Below, one piece after another: positions 42,573 to 49,739 of a stretch of DNA of 64,000 nt (position 1 is the first letter of the stretch; every line of letters begins with the position of its first letter). Below the pieces are notes generated by a model. That model searched no databases. It saw only the letters and a list, made by a program, of their open reading frames with translations, and was not told the origin of the DNA. The DNA comes from Rhizobium sp. P32RR-XVIII. GTDB lineage: Bacteria > Pseudomonadota > Alphaproteobacteria > Rhizobiales > Rhizobiaceae. The position numbers were made by a program, and so were the translations under genes. The stretch lies in the NCBI RefSeq assembly GCF_012641395.1, contig NZ_JABAIH010000019.1:22356-86355 (forward strand). Direction: 5' to 3'.

Positions 42573-43289
42573 GTGAGGAGGCATCATTTCTTCTCTGGAT
42601 TTCTTGCGGTTGCTACGGTGGCGATCGGTGCTCCTGCACAATCCTATGAAGTTACTGCCGTTACGGGTGGAGGCTCAATCGAGGGCGTTGTCGTCTATAA
42701 CGGCAACGTTCCGATGAAGAAGATCATCCCGACCAAGGACGTCCAGGTTTGTGGAAATCCACGCGACGAACCGCTGATACGGGTTGGCGACGGTAAGGCC
42801 GTCGAAAGCGCGGTCGTATACCTTGTCGACGTGGCGTCCGGTAAGGAATGGCCGACCGCGGGAAAGACACCCGAACTCAATAATGAGAAATGCCGTTTCG
42901 AGCCGCAAGTCCAGGCTATCCCCGCCGGACCACTGAATGTCGTGAACTCTGATCCCGTACTGCATAACACGCATGGCTACTATGGCAAGCGCACGGCGTT
43001 CAATCTAGCCTTGCCGAACCAGAACCAGACCATCCCCACCGAATTGCCTCGCCCCGGCACGGTGCGCGTCGATTGCGATGCGCATGGCTGGATGGAAGGC
43101 TGGATTTACGTCGCCGACAATCCCTACTACTCGGTTACCGGGAGTGACGGCAAGTTCTCGATCACCGACGTTCCGCCTGGCGACTACAAACTCGTCGCCG
43201 TCCAGCCCTTCACTGGACCCATGGAAATGTCCGTCAGCGTCGAGGGTGGCAAAGCCACGAAGCTCGATATCGAGCTTAAGAAACAGTAG
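42573..43289 (+). CDS. Secreted cupredoxin-like / carboxypeptidase-regulatory-like protein
   Basis: A 238-residue protein with GTG start behind GAGGAGGGTGCT and a signal peptide (MRRHHFFSGFLAVATVAIGAPAQS). The middle has a copper-site-like set: NVVNSDPVLHNTHGYYG, then VRVDCDAHGWMEGWIYVADNPYY, in which His, Cys, His and Met are spaced as in type I copper proteins. The end (SVTGSDGKFSITDVPPGDYKLVAVQPF) is a carboxypeptidase-regulatory-like beta domain. It could be a periplasmic electron carrier for the oxidase. It opens the rightward operon; the metallophosphoesterase follows. Confidence 0.75.
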   Translation: MRRHHFFSGFLAVATVAIGAPAQSYEVTAVTGGGSIEGVVVYNGNVPMKKIIPTKDVQVCGNPRDEPLIRVGDGKAVESAVVYLVDVASGKEWPTAGKTPELNNEKCRFEPQVQAIPAGPLNVVNSDPVLHNTHGYYGKRTAFNLALPNQNQTIPTELPRPGTVRVDCDAHGWMEGWIYVADNPYYSVTGSDGKFSITDVPPGDYKLVAVQPFTGPMEMSVSVEGGKATKLDIELKKQ

Positions 43290-43390
43290 TACGAAGTAAA
43301 AGAACAAGAAAAGTACTGACGTGGTGCAACGCGCCACCTCTGCCTGTGTGGGGGCCGAGTTCTTCTTTCGACCCGAGAGGAGGAACCGTT

Positions 43391-44527
43391 ATGTCTGACG
43401 AACTGGATCGCATTCGTCGCGAAATGCATTCCGTACTGCAACCCCAGGGGGTTCGGCCCGACGACTCACTGAAAATTACCCGCCGCACCTTCATTCACGG
43501 CTCGTTGATATTCGGTGCGGCAACTGTCGGCGAGGCCTTCGCGTGGTGGCCGCTGCTCAACACGCTCGATATCGCACATGCAAACGACGCGGCCTTCAAA
43601 TTTGCCTGGATATCCGACACCCATCTCTACCCAAGATCCCTGAACACACGCTTCGTCGACAAGGTCGTGCGTGCAGCGCAGGAAGTTCAGGCGATGGATC
43701 CACCCGCAGATTTCCTGATCTTCGGCGGCGATCTAGCCCAGCTCGGAAAGATCGAAGAGCTCGAACTCGGCGTCGATCTTCTGAAAGAGATCAATATCCC
43801 GAAACACTACATCCCTGGCGAGCACGACTGGTACCTCGACATGGGCAAGAAGTGGGGTGAGCTATTTGGCCAACCCAACTGGACCTTTGACCACAAGGGC
43901 GTGCGCTTCATCGGTCTCGACACGGTCAGCCGTGGACCGGACTACTGGACCGCCAAGAACATGACTCCCGAGGAACGCATGGGTCACATGGCAACGCTCG
44001 ACGGCACGGTCGCCGGTCCCTGGGCCGGTGTTGGCCGCGATCAACTCGACTGGATGGAAAAGACGCTGGCCGATTGGGACAAGGCGATGCCCGTCGTCAT
44101 CTTCAGCCATAACCCGCTCTACGAATATTATCCGCCCTGGAACTTCTGGGTTCGCGACTGGCGCCAGGTTCATGAGGTGCTGATGCCCTACACCAAGGTG
44201 ACGAACATCCACGGCCACGTGCATCAGGTCCTCTATAACGAGATCGGCACGATGCGCTCGATCGGCATGCTGGCGACCTCGTGGCCGTGGCCCTATGCGC
44301 CGGAAGGCTTGCCGAAGCTCACCAAGCCGATGATCCGTGTTGACCCCGGCGACCCCTACGACGGCGTCGGCTGGAGCAAGATTGACGTCAGCGCCAGCGA
44401 CAATGTCGAAACAGAATACGTCATGTGGGGCCGCAAGGAAGTCTTCGTGCAATCCGCCGAAGACTTCGACAAGAACGTGTCAGAAATCATCCGGCCGCGG
44501 ATCGCCGACAACATGTGGCCATATTGA
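43391..44527 (+). CDS. Tat-exported metallophosphoesterase
   Basis: A 378-residue protein with a twin-arginine signal near residue 31 (ITRRTFIHGSLIFGAATVG) and a calcineurin-like metallophosphoesterase domain: DTH at 76-78, GGD at 112-114, GEHD at 143-146, SH at 239-240 and GHVH at 275-278. The usual GNHD/E has glutamate instead of the metal-bridging asparagine. Start at ATG 43391 behind GAGGAGGAACCGTT. Because it stands with SoxYZ, FccB and cytochrome genes, it might do the hydrolytic step on sulfur-loaded SoxY that SoxB, also of the metallophosphoesterase superfamily, does elsewhere. That is inference; a phosphatase role is the default. Confidence 0.85.
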   Translation: MSDELDRIRREMHSVLQPQGVRPDDSLKITRRTFIHGSLIFGAATVGEAFAWWPLLNTLDIAHANDAAFKFAWISDTHLYPRSLNTRFVDKVVRAAQEVQAMDPPADFLIFGGDLAQLGKIEELELGVDLLKEINIPKHYIPGEHDWYLDMGKKWGELFGQPNWTFDHKGVRFIGLDTVSRGPDYWTAKNMTPEERMGHMATLDGTVAGPWAGVGRDQLDWMEKTLADWDKAMPVVIFSHNPLYEYYPPWNFWVRDWRQVHEVLMPYTKVTNIHGHVHQVLYNEIGTMRSIGMLATSWPWPYAPEGLPKLTKPMIRVDPGDPYDGVGWSKIDVSASDNVETEYVMWGRKEVFVQSAEDFDKNVSEIIRPRIADNMWPY

Positions 44528-44541
44528 AGGGAGGAACGGCT

Positions 44542-45009
44542 ATGACAAGCAAAGCAACCCTCCTTGGCACACTGCGGATATCCTCGATAGGGGGCGCAAT
44601 CGGCATTGCCCTTCTCGTCGTCCCGGCCAGCGCGCACAAGGATCCCGTCAGCCCGAATCAGTTGAAGGCGTATCAGGACGCCTTCATGGAAGAGGTCAGG
44701 AAGGGAGATCTGCTCTTTCACGGCGATCAGGCCACGGCTGACGCGTTGGGCGTAGGTGAGGACCTGTCGAAAACCGGAATGGCTTGCGCCATGTGCCATC
44801 CCATGGCGTCGGATACCCATCCGCAGTCCTTCCCAAAGTTTCAGGCGCAAATGGCCCAGTTCGCGACCTTGCGCGACATGATCAACTGGTGCATCGAGAA
44901 GCCCAATCAGGGCGTGAAGATCGATCCTGAATCCGAGGCGATGAAGGCGCTGGAAGCCTACATTACCTGGTCGAACACCGGTTCGGTGCTGCAGCCGGGC
45001 AAGTACTAG
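44542..45009 (+). CDS. Periplasmic monoheme cytochrome c, SoxA-like
   Basis: A 155-residue protein with a signal-like N-terminus (ISSIGGAIGIALLVVPASAHKDPV) and one heme motif, CAMCH near residue 78. The arrangement GMACAMCHPMASDTHPQSFPKFQAQMAQFATLRDMINWCIEKPNQG ... MKALEAYITWSN recalls the C-terminal heme domain of SoxA, including the later cysteine in WCIEKP. It follows the metallophosphoesterase after 14 bp with ribosome site GGGAGGAACGGCT. It probably carries electrons from sulfur oxidation to the oxidase. Confidence 0.82.
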   Translation: MTSKATLLGTLRISSIGGAIGIALLVVPASAHKDPVSPNQLKAYQDAFMEEVRKGDLLFHGDQATADALGVGEDLSKTGMACAMCHPMASDTHPQSFPKFQAQMAQFATLRDMINWCIEKPNQGVKIDPESEAMKALEAYITWSNTGSVLQPGKY

Positions 45010-45207
45010 CGCATCGGCCCGAAAGTCGGAATCGCTTTTCGGAAAACACGGTGCGTAGATTCAATAACTGAGAACGTCCTTCGCACGTCCGGTCGGACGC
45101 ACGGCGCTCTGGGATACCACTGTGGTGGGCAGTACTGGCCAGCAGATAGACGATAGCTGAGGCAGTTTTGGCGCCGCGCGAGCGGTCGCCGGAGATGGAG
45201 GGGTATC

Positions 45208-46659
45208 TTGGCAGAGACCGCGATGGTGTTGCGGGGCAGGTTCGCCAATGTCGACCTGGATGGGCTGGTCGACAGGCCTATTGTGCGCGTCTGGCTCTAC
45301 TGGGGCATGTTCTGGTTGATGGTGACGCCCTCTGTCGGCGTGACGATCTCGGGGCTGTTCAACTATCCGGACTACCTTGGCACCGAAAATCTGGCGCTCA
45401 CTTTCGGGCGCCTGCGGCCGGTGCATATCAACGGCGTCATCTTCGGCGCCTTCTCGGCGCTCTTCATCGGCGAATGCTACTATCTCGTTCCGCGCCTTTG
45501 CGGCGTGCGGGTGCCTTGGCCGCAGGGAAGTGTGCTGATGGCCTGGGCGTGGAACATTGCCCTGGCCGCCGCCCTCGTATCGCTGGCCTTCGGTGAAAAT
45601 CACGGGCTGGAAGCGGGCGAGCTTCCGCTGTTCGCCGAAATCCCCATCTTCGCCGTCGTCGCGACCGTAACCGCGCAATTCCTGATCACCATCGGCCGGC
45701 GTCTCGAGCCGCCTCTCTACGTCGCGCTGTGGTATCTGATCGGGGCGTTCGTCTGGACGACGATGAACCTCGTGCTCGGCAGCTTCATCCTTCCCTACAC
45801 CATCAACGGCATCAACAGCGCCGCCTTTCACGGCCTCTACATCCACTACATCGTCGGACTGTGGCTGACGCCGGCCGGCTATGTGCTGATCTACTACTTC
45901 CTGCCGGTCAGCGCGCGCAATCCGCTCTTCTCCCACAAGCTCTCGCTGGTCGGCTTCTGGTCGCTCGCGCTCTTTTATCCCTTCGTGGGCATTCATCACT
46001 ATCTCTACAGCCCGATCGCCGACTGGGCCGAGACGATCGCGATCGTCACATCGATGCTGTTGATCATTCCCGTCTGGACGGTGCTGGTGAACTTCTTCGG
46101 AACCATGATGGGCAAATGGCATGAGTTCGGCCGGAACTTACCGGCCAAATTCCTGATCATGGGCTCGATCATGTATCTCTTCGGGTGCTTCCAGGGTTCG
46201 ACGGAGGCGCTACGAAGCCTGCAGCAACCCACGCATTTCACCGACTTCGTCATCTCGCACTCGCATCTTACTGTTTTCGGAACCTTCGTCGTCTGGGCAA
46301 TGGGCGGGCTGATCTACGTCTGGCCGCGCATGTGGGGCCGCGAACTCTGGTCGTTCCGGATGGGCAACTGGTCTTTCTGGCTGATCACAGCAGGCATCTC
46401 GACCATGGGCCTGGGATTGACTGCCGGCGGACTTCAGCAAGGCTTTCAATGGATGAACGGCGTCGAATGGCTCGATTCGCTTGTTCAGATGAAGCCCTAT
46501 TGGCTGGTGCGCACCCTGGCGGGCATCAGCATGGATATCGGCATGTCCCTGCTCGTCCTCAATATGATGATGACCGCGATAAGGGAACCCGTGAGGGTGA
46601 GAGAGCGTGAGCCGGTACCCGGGTCGGGTACCATACCGGCCGGCGGGCCTGCCCAATGA
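45208..46659 (+). CDS. ccoN: cbb3-type oxidase catalytic subunit
   Basis: A 483-residue polytopic protein with the heme-copper oxidase histidines: VHINGVIFGAF (heme b), FHGLYIHYIVGLWLTPAGYVLIYYFLP (copper B), FVGIHHYLYSP (two copper B histidines) and ISHSHLTVFGTFVVW (heme b3 and heme b). These and the overall length identify CcoN. Start is a TTG after GGAGGGGTATC. The last 30 residues are charged and coded by a palindrome-rich stretch (GGTACCCG-GGT-CGGGTACC at 46614-46632). The stop overlaps the next start, so subunits are translationally coupled. The enzyme reduces oxygen with high affinity. Confidence 0.93.
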   Translation: MAETAMVLRGRFANVDLDGLVDRPIVRVWLYWGMFWLMVTPSVGVTISGLFNYPDYLGTENLALTFGRLRPVHINGVIFGAFSALFIGECYYLVPRLCGVRVPWPQGSVLMAWAWNIALAAALVSLAFGENHGLEAGELPLFAEIPIFAVVATVTAQFLITIGRRLEPPLYVALWYLIGAFVWTTMNLVLGSFILPYTINGINSAAFHGLYIHYIVGLWLTPAGYVLIYYFLPVSARNPLFSHKLSLVGFWSLALFYPFVGIHHYLYSPIADWAETIAIVTSMLLIIPVWTVLVNFFGTMMGKWHEFGRNLPAKFLIMGSIMYLFGCFQGSTEALRSLQQPTHFTDFVISHSHLTVFGTFVVWAMGGLIYVWPRMWGRELWSFRMGNWSFWLITAGISTMGLGLTAGGLQQGFQWMNGVEWLDSLVQMKPYWLVRTLAGISMDIGMSLLVLNMMMTAIREPVRVREREPVPGSGTIPAGGPAQ

Positions 46660-48326
46660 GCGCGCGGTTCGTCGCACTGGTGGCCGGCATCGGCTTCTTC
46701 TTCCTTGCGGTCATCACGCAGGGAATCCTTCCATTCTTTGAGCCGTCGGCCCGGACGACAAAGGTCACGAGCGCAATCCGCACCAGCTTCGGCCAGATGA
46801 AATGGATGGTGACCGATGCGACCGACTATACAGCGCTCCAGAGGCAGGGCCGAGCCGTCTATTTGCGCGAAGGCTGCTGGTATTGCCATTCGCAGTTCGT
46901 GCGCCCGGTGACCGGCGAGACTCGCCGCTGGGGTCCGGTTTCGGAGGCGGGCGAATTCGCCTATGATGTGCCGCACCTGTTCGGAACGCGACGCATCGGC
47001 CCGGATCTCACGCGCGTCGGCCTGAAATACGGCAACGAATGGCACCTCGCCCATTTCTGGAACCCGCGCATGCTGTCGCCGGATTCCATCATGGCGCCCT
47101 ATCGCGGCCTTTTCGACGAGCCGGAGGAGCCAGTAAGGATTGTCGATGATGGTGCCGGCGGTCGGACCTTGGAAAGGACGCCTGTCACCGAGCGGTTCTT
47201 CCGCTTCGACGGCCAGGATCCGATATCGCTGACGCCGAACGCCGACGGTCTGCTGTTCGTGCCGATGGAGGCGCGGGAGAAGAAGCCGGTTCTTCTCATT
47301 CCGAATGAGGAGTTCGCGGGCGAGACCGTCACGATTGCTGCGGAGACGGAAGAACTGCACGCGCTCGTCGCCTATCTGCAGAAGCTCGGCATGAACCGCG
47401 GGAAATGGCGCGACGTTTTCGAACCGCAGCAGTTGCAAGTCGTCGACGTTACTTTGCCGCGGTCGCAGGAATGGATATTGCACGGCAAGGAAGTCTATGA
47501 GCGCCGCTGCATTGGCTGCCACGGGGTGAAGGGCGACGGCAATGGCCCCGCAGCGACTTTCATGTACAAGCAACGGCCGCGCGACTTTACGGCGGCGGTC
47601 TTCAAGTTCAGGCTAACGACGGGTCCCCTGCCGACCGACGGCGACCTGTTGCGGACGATCACGCGCGGTGTGCGCGGCACGGCCATGCCGGCTTGGCACG
47701 AACTGCCCATCAACGATCGCCTGGCGGTTATCCAATACATCAAGTTCGAGCTGGCGGTCGATCGTTCCGATCCCTCCGCCCCTTATGAGTTTTTCACGGA
47801 AGAGCCCCCTGGCCCTCCGCTGCTGATCGGTCAGCCCCCGCAGCCTTCTGAGCAGCTTCTGGCTCATGGCAAGGAGATATGGCAGGCAGCAAAATGTTGG
47901 GAATGCCATGGACAGGGGGGAAAAGGCGATGGCGAGAAGGCGGCCGGCCTGAAGGACGATCTCGGCTTCACCATCGTACCTGCGGATCTCACCAGCGGCC
48001 AGTTCAAGTCTGGCCCGACAGTCGAGGATGTTTTCCGGACGATGACCACGGGACTGAGCGGCACGCCGATGCCATCCTACCGCAATGCGTTCCCGGATGA
48101 GGACCGCTGGGCGCTCGCCTATTACGTTCTGTCGCTTTCCGCCTACAAGGATCCCCTGACACTCGAACCGCTGAACATAGCCGAGGCCGACCGCAAGGCA
48201 CTCGATGATCTCAATCTTCAGGCTCCTTCTCCGGACAAGGCTTATGTTCCGCGCGCAGGTGCGGCAGCCAGCCGGCGCGACCAAGGCGCAGGCGTCTCTC
48301 CGGCGAAAATTGCTCAGGGAGAATGA
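46656..48326 (+). CDS. ccoO: Triheme CcoO-CcoP fusion subunit
   Basis: A 556-residue protein. Residues 1-250 are CcoO-like: an N-terminal membrane anchor (FVALVAGIGFFFLAVITQGILPFF) and heme motif CWYCH at 74-78 with YPHLFG/GPDLTR-like block and FWNPR. After it come two more cytochrome c domains, CIGCH at 285-289 with Met 344 and CWECH at 414-418 with Met 472, like the diheme part of CcoP. No separate ccoP follows, so this protein seems to join both roles, while a possible CcoP-type anchor is coded apart at 48478. It overlaps ccoN by 4 bp. Confidence 0.9.
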   Translation: MSARFVALVAGIGFFFLAVITQGILPFFEPSARTTKVTSAIRTSFGQMKWMVTDATDYTALQRQGRAVYLREGCWYCHSQFVRPVTGETRRWGPVSEAGEFAYDVPHLFGTRRIGPDLTRVGLKYGNEWHLAHFWNPRMLSPDSIMAPYRGLFDEPEEPVRIVDDGAGGRTLERTPVTERFFRFDGQDPISLTPNADGLLFVPMEAREKKPVLLIPNEEFAGETVTIAAETEELHALVAYLQKLGMNRGKWRDVFEPQQLQVVDVTLPRSQEWILHGKEVYERRCIGCHGVKGDGNGPAATFMYKQRPRDFTAAVFKFRLTTGPLPTDGDLLRTITRGVRGTAMPAWHELPINDRLAVIQYIKFELAVDRSDPSAPYEFFTEEPPGPPLLIGQPPQPSEQLLAHGKEIWQAAKCWECHGQGGKGDGEKAAGLKDDLGFTIVPADLTSGQFKSGPTVEDVFRTMTTGLSGTPMPSYRNAFPDEDRWALAYYVLSLSAYKDPLTLEPLNIAEADRKALDDLNLQAPSPDKAYVPRAGAAASRRDQGAGVSPAKIAQGE

Positions 48327-48329
48327 TAC

Positions 48330-48518
48330 ATGGCGGATTTTGGAATTGCCGGTCCCTATGTAGGCGCCTTGATGATGAGCCTCGGTGCGTTGTGTCTCTT
48401 TATATGGGGGGTGCTTTCGGGAGCGTTGAGCGATGCAGACAGGGTCTCGAAAGAATTCTTCGAGAGGGAGATGGAAAATGACAGACGAACAGAGCCCGAA
48501 GGCGGCCGGAAGACGTGA
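48330..48518 (+). CDS. Small CcoQ-like membrane protein
   Basis: A 62-residue protein with one membrane helix (GPYVGALMMSLGALCLFIWGVLSGAL) and a charged tail (DRVSKEFFEREMENDRRTEPEGGRKT). It begins 3 bp after the oxidase fusion gene and overlaps the next gene. Its size and topology fit CcoQ/CcoS-type small oxidase proteins, which affect assembly or stability; sequence likeness is weak. Confidence 0.72.
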   Translation: MADFGIAGPYVGALMMSLGALCLFIWGVLSGALSDADRVSKEFFEREMENDRRTEPEGGRKT

Positions 48519-48690
48519 TCCGGGCCCCGAGAGCAAAGAGCATGAGATGGAGGAATATGCCGGCGGCCACATCGAAGCGCACCACGGATACATTCCCGTG
48601 TGGCTCCTGGTTGTTTATTTCGTACTCTTCGTATGGGGGCTCTACTACAGCTACTCCTACTGGGGTGGACTCGGCCCTGGTCGATTCTAG
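48478..48690 (+). CDS. Small membrane protein, candidate CcoP anchor
   Basis: A 70-residue protein starting inside the previous gene. A hydrophilic N-terminus ends in GGHIEAHHGYIPVWLLVVYFVLFVWGLYYSYSYWGG, one membrane helix with aromatic flanks, similar to the N-terminal anchor of CcoP (x-PxWWLWLFY-type). Since the fusion at 46656 carries CcoP-like hemes without this helix, the protein may supply the missing membrane part. The role is inferred. Confidence 0.7.
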   Translation: MTDEQSPKAAGRRDPGPESKEHEMEEYAGGHIEAHHGYIPVWLLVVYFVLFVWGLYYSYSYWGGLGPGRF

Positions 48691-48718
48691 CGCCGGCCGC
48701 ACGAAGGGATCAAAACCA

Positions 48719-48838
48719 ATGGCCGTGAAAAAGAAGGGACAGGCAATGTTGATGCCGAGGATCATGATAGGTGTCGTGATACTGAACTTACTCTTCCTGT
48801 TCAGCGAACTGGCATTCAACGTCTTCTCGGCTTTCTGA
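48719..48838 (+). CDS. 39-residue membrane peptide in oxidase operon
   Basis: MAVKKKGQAMLMPRIMIGVVI begins a peptide with a single membrane helix (IMIGVVILNLLFLFSELAFNVFSAF), basic at the N-terminus. GAAGGGA lies 8-9 bases before the ATG. It falls in the ordered row of small genes between the oxidase and the TauE-like gene, all on the plus strand. Small single-helix peptides are common parts of terminal oxidases. Confidence 0.55.
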   Translation: MAVKKKGQAMLMPRIMIGVVILNLLFLFSELAFNVFSAF

Positions 48839-48854
48839 ACCGAAGGAGGATGGG

Positions 48855-48977
48855 ATGCTTGCGAACACCATATTTTCCTTTGCTGATGCGAGCTTCAACC
48901 AGACGCTCGCCTTCATCGGCGGCGCCCTCTTTCATATCGGCTTCTTCGCCTGGGTCGCTTACCTCGCCTGGAAATAG
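48855..48977 (+). CDS. 40-residue membrane peptide in oxidase operon
   Basis: A very short gene with a good ribosome site (GAAGGAGGATGGG before ATG). The product, MLANTIFSFADASFNQTLAF and twenty more residues, has a helix ending FHIGFFAWVAYLAWK. It follows the 39-residue peptide gene after 16 bp. The conserved spacing and ribosome site suggest a real oxidase-linked peptide; nothing more can be said from sequence. Confidence 0.55.
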   Translation: MLANTIFSFADASFNQTLAFIGGALFHIGFFAWVAYLAWK

Positions 48978-49022
48978 GATTGGCCGAGGTCTCCCGTTAA
49001 ATGGAGCAGGAGGAACGTTGCA

Positions 49023-49739
49023 ATGACCGCCTATATGGTGCTGTTCGCGGCGGGATTTGCCGGCAGCTTTCATTGCATCGGCATGTGCGGCGGATTTGCC
49101 TGTGCGCTCGGCCGCGACCGGCATGGCGCGGGGGCGACGGCGCTGCGGCACCTTCTCTATAATAGCGGCCGGGTGACCACCTATTGCTTCCTTGGCGCGC
49201 TTGCGGGGTCATTTGGCCAGGTGATCTGTTCGAGCGACGGCGGCCTATCGACCGTACCGCTCCTCGGAGACTACGTCGATCTCGCGCAGCGGATCCTCGC
49301 AATCATTGCCGGCATCCTGATGATCAGCATAGCCTTGCAGTTCTTCGGGCTTTTGCAGGGGCCTCACCGCGCGACCGTCGGTTTAGGCGGCAGCGCACTG
49401 GTCGTTTCGCTGCGGCAATTGCTGGCGGCACCCGGGAAAGCCGCTCCGCTCGCATTCGGCGTCTTCAACGGCTTTCTCCCCTGCCCGCTCGTCTATGCCT
49501 TCGTTGTGCAGGCCACGAGCACCGCCGGAGCGCTTCCCGGTTTTCTCACCATGGCGGCCTTCGGTCTCGGAACTTTCCCGGCGATGCTGATGATGGGGGG
49601 CATCGGCCGGTCGCTCGCCCCCATGTGGCGGCAGCGCAGCGTCTGGTTGGCCGGCAGCTTCATTCTCGTGTTGGGCCTCGTGACGCTTAGCCGTGGCGTT
49701 CTGCCACCCGGCCTGTTCCATGGAGATCACTTCATATGA
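49023..49739 (+). CDS. TauE/SafE (DsbD_2-type) membrane protein
   Basis: A 238-residue protein with six hydrophobic helices and two cysteine motifs: AGFAGSFHCIGMCGGFACALG at the N-terminus and FGVFNGFLPCPLVYAFV in the middle. These are features of the DsbD_2/UreH-like group often labelled sulfite exporter TauE/SafE and regularly found before ccoI. Histidine and cysteine residues inside the membrane suggest metal (copper) or thiol handling for oxidase assembly. It overlaps the ATPase gene by 4 bp. Confidence 0.85.
   Translation: MTAYMVLFAAGFAGSFHCIGMCGGFACALGRDRHGAGATALRHLLYNSGRVTTYCFLGALAGSFGQVICSSDGGLSTVPLLGDYVDLAQRILAIIAGILMISIALQFFGLLQGPHRATVGLGGSALVVSLRQLLAAPGKAAPLAFGVFNGFLPCPLVYAFVVQATSTAGALPGFLTMAAFGLGTFPAMLMMGGIGRSLAPMWRQRSVWLAGSFILVLGLVTLSRGVLPPGLFHGDHFI

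Noticed and set aside
46614..46632. Terminator at GGTACCCG-GGT-CGGGTACC
   Set aside because: It lies in the ccoN coding end with no T-run, and the next gene overlaps ccoN, so termination there is unlikely.
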